From positions 124,001 through 188,000 of the forward strand of contig JAUIRK010001050.1 in assembly GCA_030549495.1 (NCBI GenBank): a stretch of DNA of 64,000 nt, given 5' to 3'. Below, in pieces: positions 48,481-59,497 of this stretch (positions are counted from its first letter, which is position 1; every line of letters begins with the position of its first letter). Source of the DNA: Nectonema munidae. Its lineage: Eukaryota; Nematomorpha; Nectonematoida; Nectonematidae. The notes under the pieces are model-generated. The model saw nothing but the letters and a program-made list of their open reading frames with translations. It was not told the origin of the DNA and did not search any database. A program made the position numbers and the translations under genes.

Positions 48481-48810
48481 CAAAAATTTTTTTAAATAAA
48501 AATTAATTACCTTTCTAATTAATGGTACAAAATGATTAGGTATAAAAGTTTTATCTTTTATACAGTGGCGGATCCAGAAATTTCTTATAGGTGAAGCCGA
48601 AATCTATTTAAATTTTTGCAATTTTGCTAAAAGTTTTCAGAGAATACGACAGCTGTATTATATCTTTTAGAATCACTAATTACCTATCTTTTCATATTTT
48701 TAACATTATTTTGCCATGAATAAATTCCAAAAATTTATTTTTTATACATGTAAGGGTATACATTAGAGCGTTGAATAAACAGTTGCCGTCGTCTTTTGTA
48801 ACGAGAGGTA
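48481..48810. other. AT-rich interval with a CAGTGGCG motif
   Basis: Nothing coding is seen. CAGTGGCGGATCC at 48565 resembles hAT-type transposon ends, as does CAGTGGCGTAGCC near 46898, but both point the same way and no partner end was found for either. Confidence 0.35.
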
Positions 48811-49165
48811 CTAAATAATCTTTAAATCAACTAGTTTTGATGTATATTTAATACACAAAGGAGAAACTTCTTTACGCAAAAAGATATTTTCTTTAACAAG
48901 TAATTGCATCCTTTCAATATTGTTCAGAGAATCAAAAAATTGTAATCTTTTTAACGAGCAATCAAAACCTTGGATATGATCCAAACGAAGACATTTTAAA
49001 CAAAGAAATTGGTTGTTCCAAAAATTACAACCTTCAATCATTGAAAGTTCTTGGCAATAAAAATGATAAACTTTCTTGCATTTTGAACATTTCAAGTAAT
49101 CCCTATATATTATCTTTGAACATATTTCACAAAAATGATTATCAAAAGAAAAATTTGTTCTAAAG
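48811..49165 (-). pseudogene. PHD-finger fragment, probably from a CR1-like ORF1
   Basis: Reading leftward from about 49150, the frame gives HFCEICSK, LKCSKCKKVYHFYC and FLCLKC. The spacing Cys-x2-Cys, Cys-x2-Cys, His-x2-Cys, Cys-x2-Cys is that of a PHD finger. A region with possible coiled-coil character follows (SLNNIERMQLLVKENIFLRKE in part), ending at 48811. The window's LINE E shows the same kind of finger at the start of ORF1, so a LINE origin is likely. A piece of a host gene or of the adjacent MULE cannot be excluded. Its own ATG at 49095 lies inside the finger, so the fragment is truncated at the 5' side. Confidence 0.5.
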
Positions 49166-49600
49166 TCAAATTATAAATCATTACATAAATAAAAAAGTAA
49201 AAATATCATTTGAAAAAAATCACAAATTATATTTGACATGATATATAATTTATTAAAAGCTTCTTTAATTTTTCTAATTTTTTAACATTTAGTTTTTTTT
49301 CTAAAACTTAACAGAATTTACTTTAAATATTTTATCTTTTTTTTAGATGAGCGAGCGATATTGCAAAACAGGTAGATGTTCATATCATTAAAAAAATCTT
49401 TGACTAATATGGGGACAAGTACACACAATATGCCTTTTTTCAAGGTAGTATATAATGGACTCTAAATTTTGGACATGAAAGTGTCATTCAACTACCATGA
49501 AAATGATATCAAAAGATGCAGCTAGCGTTTTTAGGAAAAGTCACAAAATTTGAAGGGATATGATTCTGCCAATATTGTACGATTAAATTCCTATAAAAAT
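49166..49600. other. AT-rich interval, nothing recognised
   Basis: T- and A-rich sequence between the PHD fragment and an RT relic. The right part may be the eroded C-terminal region of that RT. No ORF or repeat is supported. Confidence 0.4.
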
Positions 49601-49604
49601 TTGA

Positions 49605-49853
49605 GTCAACCTAAACTTTCAAAAGATAAATAAGGGATTATCAATGTTATGTAATCCCCATAGAGAAAATAGTTATAGGATGCGCATACTTTAGTGACAT
49701 CATTTATAAAAATTGAGAAAAGAAGTAGCGCAAGGATAGATCTATGTGGAACTCCTTATTCAATTGGATGGGACTTCGAATAATGTCTTATAAATACTAA
49801 TTCTGAGCGGCTGAAGATATATGATTTAAAAACTCTAAAGAAAACTAAAACTC
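49605..49853 (-). pseudogene. Degraded LINE reverse transcriptase fragment
   Basis: The minus strand reads VFKSYIFSRSELVFIRH, then after a stop GVPHRSILALLLFSIFINDV, then a weak catalytic box FLYGDYITLII. These match the GVPQGSILGPLLFSIFINDV and YADDITLI blocks of CR1/Jockey-like RTs with several substitutions, including loss of the first catalytic Asp. The fragment is too short to be one of the annotated families with certainty. Confidence 0.7.
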
Positions 49854-50599
49854 TTTATTATAAGCTTTAAATAAATGTAAAATATATTATCTACATAATA
49901 ATAGCCACTTCTTATTTTCTGGCACAATGCTTCACACATAAGAAGAAATTTTTTTTTAAGAATAAATTTATTGTACACATGTTTGTTGTTAAATAACAAT
50001 CAAAATCTATTTTAACTTATATAAAAATTGATTAACAAATTAAAAGTGAAAAGGTTAAGATACATGTTTCCAAAAACTGATTATTTTCTTAAGTAATTTG
50101 ATTTAATATAACTTAATTTATTATTAATAAAAGCAATGAAAGGTAGAGATAATAAATGTGTTATATATGTTTTGAAAGGGATTGCTTTGTAATGCAGTCG
50201 ATAAAAATGTTTAGGGATGTTTGACTGAGAATCACAATAATGATATATTTGCATGAATATTTTTAAGGAGTGCTTGAGAATGAAGTGTATAAGACTAGTT
50301 TTAGAATCAGCTTGTATATGCGTAAAGGAGATTATAAGAGTAGCATCAGGATAACTTCATTTAGTAGACTAGAATCTCCAGAAGGGGGTTGATGAGATTG
50401 ACGCAGCCAATATTGTAAATCCATGCTGTTTGAGGGGTGGAGAAAGAAATTGTGTGAAAGAGTTAAAGAGATTTGTGGCTAAAGAAATTAAAAAATATAT
50501 TTTATTTTATTTGAAAAAAGGGGAAAAATATATATAATAATATAAGAACATAGTGGAGCCAAGCAGATAGGTTATTGTCTCACCAAACAAATCAACAAA
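49854..50599. other. AT-rich interval, possible LINE 3' relic
   Basis: No protein motif is recognised. AATAAATTTATTG near 49973 followed by about 500 bp of AT-rich sequence could be the 3' end of a minus-strand retroelement, but this is only compositional. Confidence 0.3.
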
Positions 50600-50873
50600 G
50601 TTGGCTCCCCTTACTTTTAGTTTCGTACAGTGTTGCCAACTTTTTAAAAAAAATTTTATCTAAAATATTATCTAATTTTTTGATATTATAAATTTAAAAA
50701 AACAAAAGTTTTACATATTTTTTATTTAATCATTTAAATAAATTCGTTATAAACAAAAAAATCCATGTTTTCATCTTCATTTAACAATTCTAAATTATTT
50801 TCATTTTAGGATTTGAGTATGCATGATTTGTTCCAACTTTCTCGAGAACTTTCGCAGGTATAGAAAAGGAATG

Positions 50874-52709
50874 TCAGCAAGATTTAAGTCTTATGAGACC
50901 AAATTTAACTATTAAGGATGCGTTTAGTAAAGGCAACTTCATTTTATTTGATTTTAAATAGTTTGAATAACTGAAAACTCTTTCAATTTCAGCATTTGAG
51001 TGAGGTATTGATAATGCATGAAGAGCACATTCAATTATGTCATTGAATGGATTTTGATTAATTGAGTCTTTATATTGATATACTTCTTTCCAAAAATCAT
51101 TTGTTTTTTCCTTCATTTTCCAATCTACTAATCGAATTTTTTTAGCTTGAATTTCAATTTTACTAATAGTTTCTTCTTTGAATCCGAAAAACTTAGCCAC
51201 TTCCCAAATAGAAGAAAAATCATTTGTAGGTTTCAGCATATTGCTAACACAAAAAAGTGAGGTTTTTTTTAAAATATCAATGTTGTTTGGAAGTCTTTGC
51301 TTTAATTGATAAAAAAAGGGTCACCATGAAATCAATGCATCTCTTTCTTATAATTTTATCTTCTTCCAAACTCAATATATTTTCTTCCCTCAGTTTAGCG
51401 GCTTTAAGTTCAGACCTATATCCTAAGTAAGGTCTAGGATTGAGATGTTCTTCAACATGTATATTAAGTATGTTCATATTACTTTTGGTAATGATAATTT
51501 TATCAGCTATGGATTTTATTAATAAAAGCAAGTCATCAAATAGTTTTAATCGATCACAATTATTTGATTGGAAGAGTTTATTTACTTGAGATATTTCTAT
51601 AAGCACTGGATGTAAATAAAGTAGATTTTTTTCATCATTATACATTTCAAAAAGAATTTCTGAAGTGTAACACCTTTCATCTAACCTTGATTTTTGAAAG
51701 TGCAGTTTTAACTCATTCCACTGTTTTAGTATCTCCTCTATAGCAAGCTGAATTGATAGCCATCTAGTAGTAGCAATAGAGGGAATTTTTGCTGGACTGC
51801 AATCATTATTGAGTAATTTATACAAATTACTATACTTTGATTTTCTTAATGTAGAGTGAGAAAACCAATTATGTGTTTCGGATATTAAAAATTCCAAGTT
51901 ACGTGGCAGTGTTTGAGAACAGGACTTTGATACTGATAATTGAATAGAGTGGCAAACACATCTAGAAAGTATTAAATTAGGTAGTTCTTTTTTTAAAATA
52001 CTGAAAACTCCATTATTTATACCAACCATAACACTTGCATTGTCAGTCCCAATGCCTATAAGTTTATTAAAGGCTAAACCATTTTTTGAGATTAATGTTT
52101 TAATAGCATTAACAATTGAATTTGCATCACATTCTTCTAATTCAACCAAACCTAAAAATGTAGACACAACATCAAAAGAATTTCTACTATAATAAATTAT
52201 TGAAACACCAAGAAGTTTAGTCACGCTTATATCGGTGGATTCATCAATTAACAAGCTATATACATTGTTATCAATGTCTTTTATTAATTCATCTTGAAAA
52301 AATGGACTTAGAATATTTTTAATAATATTTGTGCATTTTGAGCTTTGAAATTAGATTGCTGTAATACTCTTTTTTCACAAATCTACAAAATGATCGCAAT
52401 TTTTAATAGCTGAATGGCAACAAAAAAAGTGCAATTCTAGCTTCAAATTCGGATATTTTTAAATCTTTCGATAAAGTAGACAACAAAGAATTTATTTATA
52501 TGCAATTTCTGCTTCCCTTTTCGTACTTTTGATGCAATAGATTGCGCGTGTAGTCTCAAATCCTGAAGCTTAGCCTTTAATTCAACTTTGCAAAATTTAC
52601 AAAAAGCTTTTTTGTCATCAGTAGGAACTGACATAATCCACTTTTGGAGAGCAGGATCTTTTATCCACTCTTTTCGAAACTTTTGAATATATTTAGTTTT
52701 AGGCATCAA
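50874..52709 (-). pseudogene. hAT transposase with BED-like finger, broken
   Basis: The N-terminal block (52709-52443) starts MPKTKYIQKFRKEW and contains a finger with CKFC followed by HAQS, like ZMYM/ZBED-type hAT proteins. The catalytic block (about 52280-51277) includes LLIDESTDIS, GIGTDNASVMVG and CVCHSIQL, the conserved hAT motifs with acidic residues, and TTRWLSIQ. The C-terminal block (51239-50874) holds the dimerisation region: SIPHSNAEIERVFSYSNYLKS. Stops and frame changes near 52440-52260 and 51240-51280 separate the three blocks. Length and order otherwise fit a ~600-aa transposase, which would cut and paste elements bearing the CAG(T/G)GTTGCCAA ends. Confidence 0.88.
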
Positions 52710-52749
52710 GTTTTTATATATCTACAATATAAAATTAAATAGCAAATTA

Positions 52750-53640
52750 AGAATAAAATAGAATCATAAGTATTGTAAATTTTTTTTTAAATAAAACTGC
52801 GCTTGATAAATAAAAATAGTTTCTGATTATAAATTAAATTATCTTTTAAAACGTTAATTTATGATCTTACAAGTTTTTAAGTTATGTTATAATTGATTAT
52901 TCAATTCAATTCAATTTATTGTTAATTAAACATGATGTATATAATCGAAAATGAATATAACATGTTAGTGTATGGACACTGTGAGTAAAAAATAAATGGT
53001 ATTCAAGCAGGAACACAATATCCAAAACAAAAGAGAAGAGTTGTTGTAATCATAGAATGAGATAGGCAAACAAGGATTTTTTAAACTGTGAAAGGGAGGA
53101 CATGGTTCTTTTTTCTTACTTTAGGAAAGGAGTGATAGTAGATAGGGTAAAAAGGTTTTTTTCAAACAGTTGGTTAGTTTCTTAAAGTAATCTTTTTTAT
53201 ATGAGTATCTTTTGACCATAAAAATTAGATAGTATTTGGCTGGATGACTGGGACGATCTTGCTTCATTAGTTTTATAAAAAAAAATCCAGGTTTGCTGAC
53301 GAATTCTTTTGGGCATCCTTACTAAATTGTGGTATTTGAGAAGAGCAAAAAAAGGAAATTGGAGAAGCAGAAAAATAAACGGATGTTTAGGAAAAGTGTA
53401 GGCGTATATAGGATAAAAATATTTTTTCAGATAATTTGATATTTTTTTATAAGAGAAGTGTTTGTAGGAGTACTTGTGCTTAAGAAGAAATTTTTTAGAA
53501 TATTGTACTTTGCTTAGAACATAAATCAACTTCCACCATTTTAAAATTAAGGGAGAGTAGAAGGAAAAAAAATTTTCTATGAAAAATTTTAGATTATAGA
53601 TGAACAATGATGTTTTTTAAATATTTTTTGGATTATATGA
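52750..53640. other. AT-rich segment inside the hAT element
   Basis: It contains an ATTCA-type short repeat at about 52900-52918 and a 136-codon minus-strand ORF (53607-53197) that is Phe/Tyr/Lys-rich and has no motif I can name. The short repeat followed by an eroded minus-strand frame is what a 3' LINE fragment inserted into the hAT could look like, but no junction duplication was found. Confidence 0.3.
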
Positions 53641-54189
53641 ATTAAAAATATAAAAAGCCATCATTGAATATCAAAAAACTAGTTTTTTCATAGTTTTTAC
53701 TAACTAAACTAATTCAACGCTTATAAAACAGCAAAATGCCAAATAATCAACACAAATATGATTATAGAAATTAAAAAACAAACGACTAACCTATTTTATT
53801 TAATTAAAAAAAAATATTTCAAAAAAATTGCAAACTTAACGATGAAATGGAGTTGTATCAGCGCTAAAAAGTTTTAAAGTTTTCAAAACGTTGTTATGTT
53901 AAAGGTATATAATATATAATAATAATAAAAATTTTTGTTTTAAAAATACGACGTTACTAAATATATCTAAATTTTTTTTATCTAAATTATAAAATCTCAC
54001 ATCTAAAGGGGTTCAAAAAATATCTAGATTTAGATAAAATATATCTAAATTGGCAACCCTGGTTTCGTATGTGCATAATTTGATAAAAATTAATTATTAA
54101 AGACTAGGTTTATCTTTCAATTTTAAAAGTAAGGGGAGCCAACGATATATTTAAAAAGAATAAATATTTTTTGATTGGAACATTTTTCG

Positions 54190-54480
54190 ATTCTTTGATT
54201 ATTCGACAAATATAATATTTAAAATCGTGCAAATTGCAAAGTATAGGTAATAACTTTTGTAACATCGTATGAGGTAGCAAAATATGAACAGAAAGTTTGA
54301 TATTTTTTGATTTTTTAAAGAATATTTTTCGATTCTTTGATTACAGAATTTTATTTTGATTATTTGACAAATATAATATTTAAAATTGTGCAAATTGCAA
54401 AGTATAGGTAATAACTTTTGTAACATCGTATGAGGTAGCAAAATATGAACAGAAAGTTTGATATAAAATATATTATTTAA
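54190..54480. repeat. Tandem duplication of a ~161-bp unit
   Basis: GACAAATATAATATTTAAAA starts at 54205 and again at 54366, and the following ~110 bases, including GGTAATAACTTTTGTAACATC and AGCAAAATATGAACAGAAAG, are almost identical. Related but more diverged pieces recur to about 54720 (TAGGTAATAACTTATGTAGC). Small ORFs across it are artefacts. Confidence 0.85.
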
Positions 54481-54734
54481 TTTCGTGAAAAAATTAATAA
54501 CTTATCTAACATCCTCTTCCCGAATGAGGTATATCAATCTTACATCTAGCAAAATATGAACTGATAGATTGGAGATGAATTATCGCGGTATACAGGTTGG
54601 AGATGAACCATTGTAGTATACGGATATAATGTATATAGGTAATAACTTATGTAGCATCGTCTCCCCGAATGAGGTATATCAAATCTTACATCTAGCAGAA
54701 TGTGAACAGAAAGTTGAACATTGTCTCCCTAGTT

Positions 54735-54955
54735 ATTTGTACATGGAATAGAAACCATCGTAGTATAAAGGTTGAAGATGAATCATCGTAGTATACAGGT
54801 TGAAGATGAATCATCGTAGTATACAGGTTGGAGATGAATCATCGTAGTATACAGGTTGGAGATGAATCATCGTAGTATATAGTTTGGAGATGAATCATCG
54901 TAGAATACAGGTTGGAGAAGAATCATCGTAATATACGGGTTGGAGATAACACGCA
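54735..54955. repeat. 28-bp tandem repeat, about seven copies
   Basis: AATCATCGTAGTATACAGGT recurs at 28-base steps (54781, 54809, 54837 and on). Units vary at a few positions, for example GGTTGAAG or GGTTGGAG, and become degenerate at the right end. A single related unit lies at about 54590-54625. Confidence 0.9.
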
Positions 54956-54959
54956 AGTT

Positions 54960-55727
54960 ATCTACCTGCGTTCAACCGTACAGGTTATGAGAATATATCA
55001 TTACATATTAGAGAAGAGTTTTCTAAACTCTTTATACTGAAAAAATATTTCTTCAAATATATTACTGTTTTAGTTTAAAATGCATCCCTTATCTGCTAAT
55101 TAATTTTATGAAGCCCATGGAAAATATAAACAGCAAAATGGTATTTCTTAAGGACTTATGATATAAGTAATGTATTCTGAAAGCCCATAAAAATGCTTTA
55201 ATTTGGTATATCGCATGATGCATTTTGTTGAGAAATGTAAAAGTTATAAGTATTTTAATAGTTAACTAAGATTTAAGCTAGGAACACTACAAATAAACTA
55301 AGCGTACACTAGCCCGATAAAATAAACCACACACGCGTGCTAAAGATATGGTGAAGCGTATGCGAGATAAGAATTCACTGCGCTCACAAACGCGTAATGC
55401 AACATGTGTTAATCTTACTTCGCATAATTATGCTCTAAAATCAATAACAATCGTTTTAGAATCAATAATGTGATTTATTCTTCGCACACTGTCGGTATAA
55501 AAATAACGAATGCCCTTCGTTAAAAATTAGAAAGGTTGTATCTAAACTAAATAAAAGTAGACTATGATTATCCAAAAAAACTCATTATTTCTTCAATGTG
55601 GATGCATGCGCACACGTGTTAGATTCGAAAATTATAATTATTTTATAAAAAATATAGAAATAAATTTAGGATTATAGTGAAAAAAAAATTCATGAGATTA
55701 CTTATCGAGAAAAATTGATTTCATTAC
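54960..55727. other. Unrecognised interval with higher GC patches
   Basis: No ORF of note. Near 55300-55400 there are CG-containing words (ACACGCGTGC, ACAAACGCGTAATG) unlike the surrounding AT-rich DNA. Their role is unknown. Confidence 0.35.
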
Positions 55728-56049
55728 CCCTTCGTTTAGAATCACACTCAGCCCCTTCGGGTCCAAATGGACCCCACGCAAAAAATATAGTAATTCATTC
55801 TCAATACTTTTTCATTTTGAGATGAAAACAAAAAATTTATTTAAAATGAAGACAGTGTGTTAATCAATAATTTATACATGTTATATTATAATGTTTTTTA
55901 GAGATATGTCTTCGACATTTTACACATTTAGATTCCCACTTGTTTTCAGATTTCTCGCATAAATAAGATCTACTTCTTTTTCGTTTGACTTGGCGCTTTT
56001 CTTCATTTGGTAAAGTCCATTTATTAAAATTTTTTAAAACTTTTGCAAA
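55728..56049 (-). pseudogene. piggyBac-like transposase C-terminal relic and element end
   Basis: The minus-strand frame from 56039 to 55872 gives KWTLPNEEKRQVKRKRSRS, then YLCEKSENKWESKCVKCRRH and a closing KKHYN before a stop. A basic patch followed by a short Cys-rich finger at the extreme C-terminus is typical of piggyBac transposases. Downstream at 55764-55797 lies GCCCCTTCGGGTCC and TGGACCCCACG, and 55730 has a second CCCCTTCG, compatible with the CCC-type ends of that superfamily. Several expected cysteines are missing, the rest of the gene is absent, and no TTAA duplication was confirmed. Confidence 0.5.
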
Positions 56050-56181
56050 AATAAATTATTATAGAGTATGTAGCAAACGATAAGCTTTCTAATGATATAT
56101 ATATCATAAAAAAGAAATATTGAAAAACAGTTTAATTCTTTCTGCAAATCAAACAAGTAAAAATTTCCAAAAAGTAGTATT

Positions 56182-56217
<36 letters not shown>

Positions 56218-56470
56218 TACATAAACATTTCAACCAATCATATAGTTTTTATAAAATAAAACTGCAATTTCAAAGTTAAGTTTTTTGAACTTTTAGGTAC
56301 AATTTTTGAAATGTGGCTTTCAATATGTATGTAAAATATTTTTTGAAAATTTTTATTTTAAGTATATTTTTTAAGCATTTTACAATTTGCACATTTAAAT
56401 ATATAATAAGGCTGGCAAGTTTGCAAGTTGTCTCCCCGGAGGTTTTGCCAGAGCTCTGATATATATATAT
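56050..56470. other. AT-rich interval with ATT and AT microsatellites
   Basis: An ATT trinucleotide run lies at about 56177-56212 and an AT run at about 56458-56474. No gene is supported; the small ORF near 56276-56488 is unrecognised. The right part may be the 3' untranslated region of the next LINE. Confidence 0.5.
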
Positions 56471-56531
56471 ATATTTCATCCAAAGCATTAGATATAGAAA
56501 GTAAGGGATAAAAATATACTAAAAAAAGGAA

Positions 56532-57950
56532 TTATAAAACATGTAACAGAGATAAAACTGATTTCTTAAATTTAAGTGGACTGCTCATATCTAATAAAGA
56601 AACATACTTATTAATGAAAATTGTGCATTTATATTTTAATTTAGATAAAAAACTATTATTTCTGGATAAAAATATATCATAATTATCTTTTGTTCTAGTG
56701 TTATAGGGATGTAAATTATTGTTTTTGACAAAAGTATCGGGGAAAATATTGTCAATTAGATAAACTGAGTTGTAAAAAAACATTGCATAAGAAAGCTGAT
56801 TAATTTGATGAACACTTAAGTACTGTACTTCTGTAATAAGCCTTTTGTTGATATTAGAAAAAACTTTTTTTTGAAGAGAATTGATTTTATGCAACAGTGT
56901 ATGGTTAGAACTGCCCCATAATAAGTTTGCATATTTAATATGAGGAAATATATATGCATAATAAAATATTTTAAGTACTTCAGGAGAAATAAGTTGACCT
57001 ATTTTGTTGAAGACTCCACAATATATTGATAATTTTGTGATAACCGTTCTAATGTGTAGATTCCAAGAAAGTTTTTCAGTTAAAATTACTCCCAAGAATT
57101 TGATTTCAGACAATCTTATCAAAGTATGCTCGCCAATTTTTAATGCCATATCATTTCTGACGCAAGTTGAAGAAAAGATTATAAAGTTGGATTTATCATT
57201 ATTTATGCACAACATGTTCATTTTTGACCAGAGAGAAACATTATAGAGAGACTGATTAACAACATTATAATCAAATTTAGAATTGGAAGACTTAAAAAGT
57301 AAGGTTACATCATCAGCATACACATAGGGTATGCAACTGTTAGAGAGGAAAATGGGTAAATCATTAATATATAACAAAAATAGTAGAGGTCCCAGTATGG
57401 AACCTTGTGGAACTCCTTTAAAAATAGGAAAAGTTGGAGATGAAGAAAAATGATTCGAAAGAAAGAAGCGTCTATCCATCAAATAGTCGGAGATCCATTT
57501 ATTGAAATCAGATCGAAAGCCAAGTCTGGATAATTTATAAATTAAGATTTTATGATTCACCGAATCAAAAGCCTTTTTAAAGTCAATGAAGACGGCTAAA
57601 GAAAATCTGTCACGATGAAAACATTCACTTACTTACGCACAAAAGTGGAGTAATGCTTTTTCAGTAGAGGAGGCTCGGAGAAAGGCAAACTGCTGAGTAG
57701 ACAGTAACTGTTATCTGGTAATGAACGAAATCATTTTACTTGAGATGATTTTTTCAAATATTTTTGAAAACACAGGCTAAAATTATTTACAGATAGTTTT
57801 TTGCCATTTTTTGGGATTGGTATTATTTTAGCCAGTTTAAAACAAGTAGGAAAAGTACAAGAGCGAAGAGAAAAATTGAATAGATATACAAGTATATTTA
57901 TGATGAATGGTAAAGACAAATTGACAATTCTTAAATTAATTTCATAATAT
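56532..57950 (-). pseudogene. ORF2 RT region of the internally deleted LINE
   Basis: From 57919: FPTCFKLAKIIPIPKNGKK, then in shifted frames VLPVFSKIFEK, QQFAFLRASSTEKALL and VFIDFKKAFDSVNHKILIY. The frame open from 57560 to 56532 includes GVPQGSILGPLLFLLYINDL and YVYADDVTLLF (catalytic YADD intact), FLGVILTEKLSW, then a C-terminal domain with FPHIKYANLLWG and NPYNTRT-like LHPYNTRTKD. Stops and shifts lie between about 57600 and 57750. No RNase H is present, as in CR1/Jockey elements. With the endonuclease missing it is inactive. Confidence 0.85.
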
Positions 57951-57989
57951 TTTCATCAAAAATTAATTGCATCATATTTTTTTATAAAA

Positions 57990-58649
57990 TTAAGAAAAGA
58001 CGGAATCTTTCAAAATAAGCCTTGGTACACGAATTTTTTTAATAAATTTTTCAGTTTGAATTTTTTTAGAGTCCAGCTCAGATATAGCTTCAGATAATTC
58101 AATTTCATCATTGAAATTAACAAAAATTTTATCATAATATACTTTACTTGACAAAATTTTAACGTTTGGGATATTTTTTTGTAGATAATTTATTTTACTA
58201 AAAGTTTGATTTTTCATTTGAACTTCTTCACTATCACTTAGCTTAATAACTAAAGTGTTATTATACGTATTATTATTGGAATGGGTGAAAAAGGGGTTTC
58301 AGCATTAGGATTAGTAATTTTCGTCACAGTGGCATAGCTATTTGTATTAAATTTTTCAATAGATCTCTCAATTTTATCTAATCTTTTTTCCATATTCACA
58401 GATATTGGATTATCGCTTGATAAAGTTAAATTTTTTAAGATTTTCATTAATGGATTTGATATTATCATCAATCTGACCTGATCTTGATATCATCAAAGCT
58501 GATAATGCATCCTTCTCCTTTAGAACATTATATAAAGTAAATAATCTGGTCTTAATTTCTTTCTTAGTCAGTGAATCTATGTTATCTATCAAGTCTTTGA
58601 GAGAAACAAGTGACATAGATAAGGAAAATATGTTGTATATACGTAACAA
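57990..58649 (-). pseudogene. ORF1-like segment with coiled-coil character
   Basis: From 58616 the frame reads MSLVSLKDLIDNIDSLTKKE and continues with a heptad-like Leu/Ile pattern (NVLKEKDALSALM, SINENLKKF). After a shift, VNMEKRLDKIERSIEKFN and a region PNVKILSSKVYYDKIFVNF, which looks like an RNA-binding fold, end in RLILKDSVF at 57990. This resembles ORF1 of coiled-coil-type LINEs and fits its place upstream of the RT. At least two frame changes break it, and no zinc knuckle is seen before the deletion. Confidence 0.6.
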
Positions 58650-58689
58650 TTACAAGGTTAATAGAGTCAAAATGTAAAAAAAAAATACA

Positions 58690-59489
58690 GGATAAAATAC
58701 AAAGAATGAAAAGAAAAAAATAAATAAACAAAACGATTTTTTCACAATAACCTTCGAGATTTGAACAAAATCAAATTTAACAATAAGGTTTAATTATAAA
58801 GTATAAGCGTGCACGTTTTTTTCCGACATTTTAATTTTTGCAAGGTTGAACTGAAAAAATATTTAACTAAAACTTTTTTAGTATATTTTTATAGTATCTA
58901 AATTAAAAGATATAAAAAATTAAATGGAAATAAAAGGAATGTAAATGATGAAATTAAACTGTTTTAACTTCTGCTAAAAAATTAGAATATAAAAATTCCT
59001 TTTTTGAAATTTATTTTGTTTCTATTACAGTTTTAAATGGAAGTTATTTACTAATGAGCAAGTCAATTATTGCATTTCATTCGAAGATTCTTAGTGGTTT
59101 GTTTTTAGGCGCCTTAATATTATATGGTAAATTTTAAGATAATCTTAGTTTTGATGCATTCTGTTAGAATTTTAATATTTCTTAAAAAATGATTCCAGAT
59201 TACAGGTTTATTATCGATTTATATAAAAGATAACTCCTATAAAATTATTAATATGATAGTGGTTTTAGTATTAAAATTGTAAAAAGAAATTCGAAATTAA
59301 CAATTAAGAGCTAAAACTCTACACGTCTCAAATTATGAATTAGATTAGGCTTAGCGCATTAAGTATTTATTCAAACCAGAGGCGCACATCCTCAAAATTA
59401 TTGGGGGGGGGGGTGGCGAAATTTTTTTGTTGCAATTTTCAAAATTAATGGTCTGGAAATACCACGGGAGACCAAATATTCAAGCAATC
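58690..59489. other. AT-rich interval, nothing recognised
   Basis: No gene or repeat is supported. A poly-G run follows AGGCGCACATCC near 59403-59414 and resembles the G-run near 62202, possibly an eroded relative of the MITE there. Confidence 0.4.
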
Positions 59490-59497
59490 CTTTAAAA

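Larger units (their letters stand above)
50628..54061 (-). mobile_element. hAT DNA transposon with 8-bp target duplication
   Basis: A 3434-bp element. The left end reads CAGTGTTGCCAAC and the right end, reverse complemented, CAGGGTTGCCAAT: hAT-type terminal repeats. GTTTCGTA flanks both sides (50620-50627 and 54062-54069), a perfect 8-bp duplication. A broken transposase gene lies on the minus strand at 50874-52709. The right third (52750-54060) is AT-rich non-coding sequence, possibly with a later insertion near 52900-53640. Imperfect repeats and a broken gene mean it is no longer autonomous. Confidence 0.93.
50600..54143. mobile_element. Small inverted-repeat element that hosts the hAT insertion
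   Basis: GTTGGCTCCCCTTACTTTTA at 50600-50619 is matched perfectly by its reverse complement at 54124-54143. Taking out the hAT element and one copy of its 8-bp duplication leaves about 102 bp with 20-bp terminal inverted repeats, the form of a tiny MITE or foldback element. No target duplication was found outside the repeats, so its class is unknown. Confidence 0.65.
56475..58680 (-). mobile_element. CR1/Jockey-like LINE with large internal deletion
   Basis: A minus-strand element in which an ORF1-like segment (58649-57990) passes within about 50 bp into the middle of ORF2 RT (from 57919). The whole endonuclease and the first RT blocks are missing, which would be roughly 1-2 kb in a complete element. 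The RT and C-terminal region that remain are well preserved (57730-56532). No tail or duplication was identified, so both limits are approximate. Confidence 0.8.

Noticed and set aside
46898-48577. CAGTGGCG words at 46898 and 48565 as the two ends of one hAT or MULE element
   Set aside because: Both are in the same orientation, and no matching inverted ends or target duplication was found.
53197-53607. 136-codon minus-strand ORF within the hAT element
   Set aside because: Phe/Tyr/Lys-rich with no recognisable domain; more likely non-coding AT-rich or an eroded retroelement tail.
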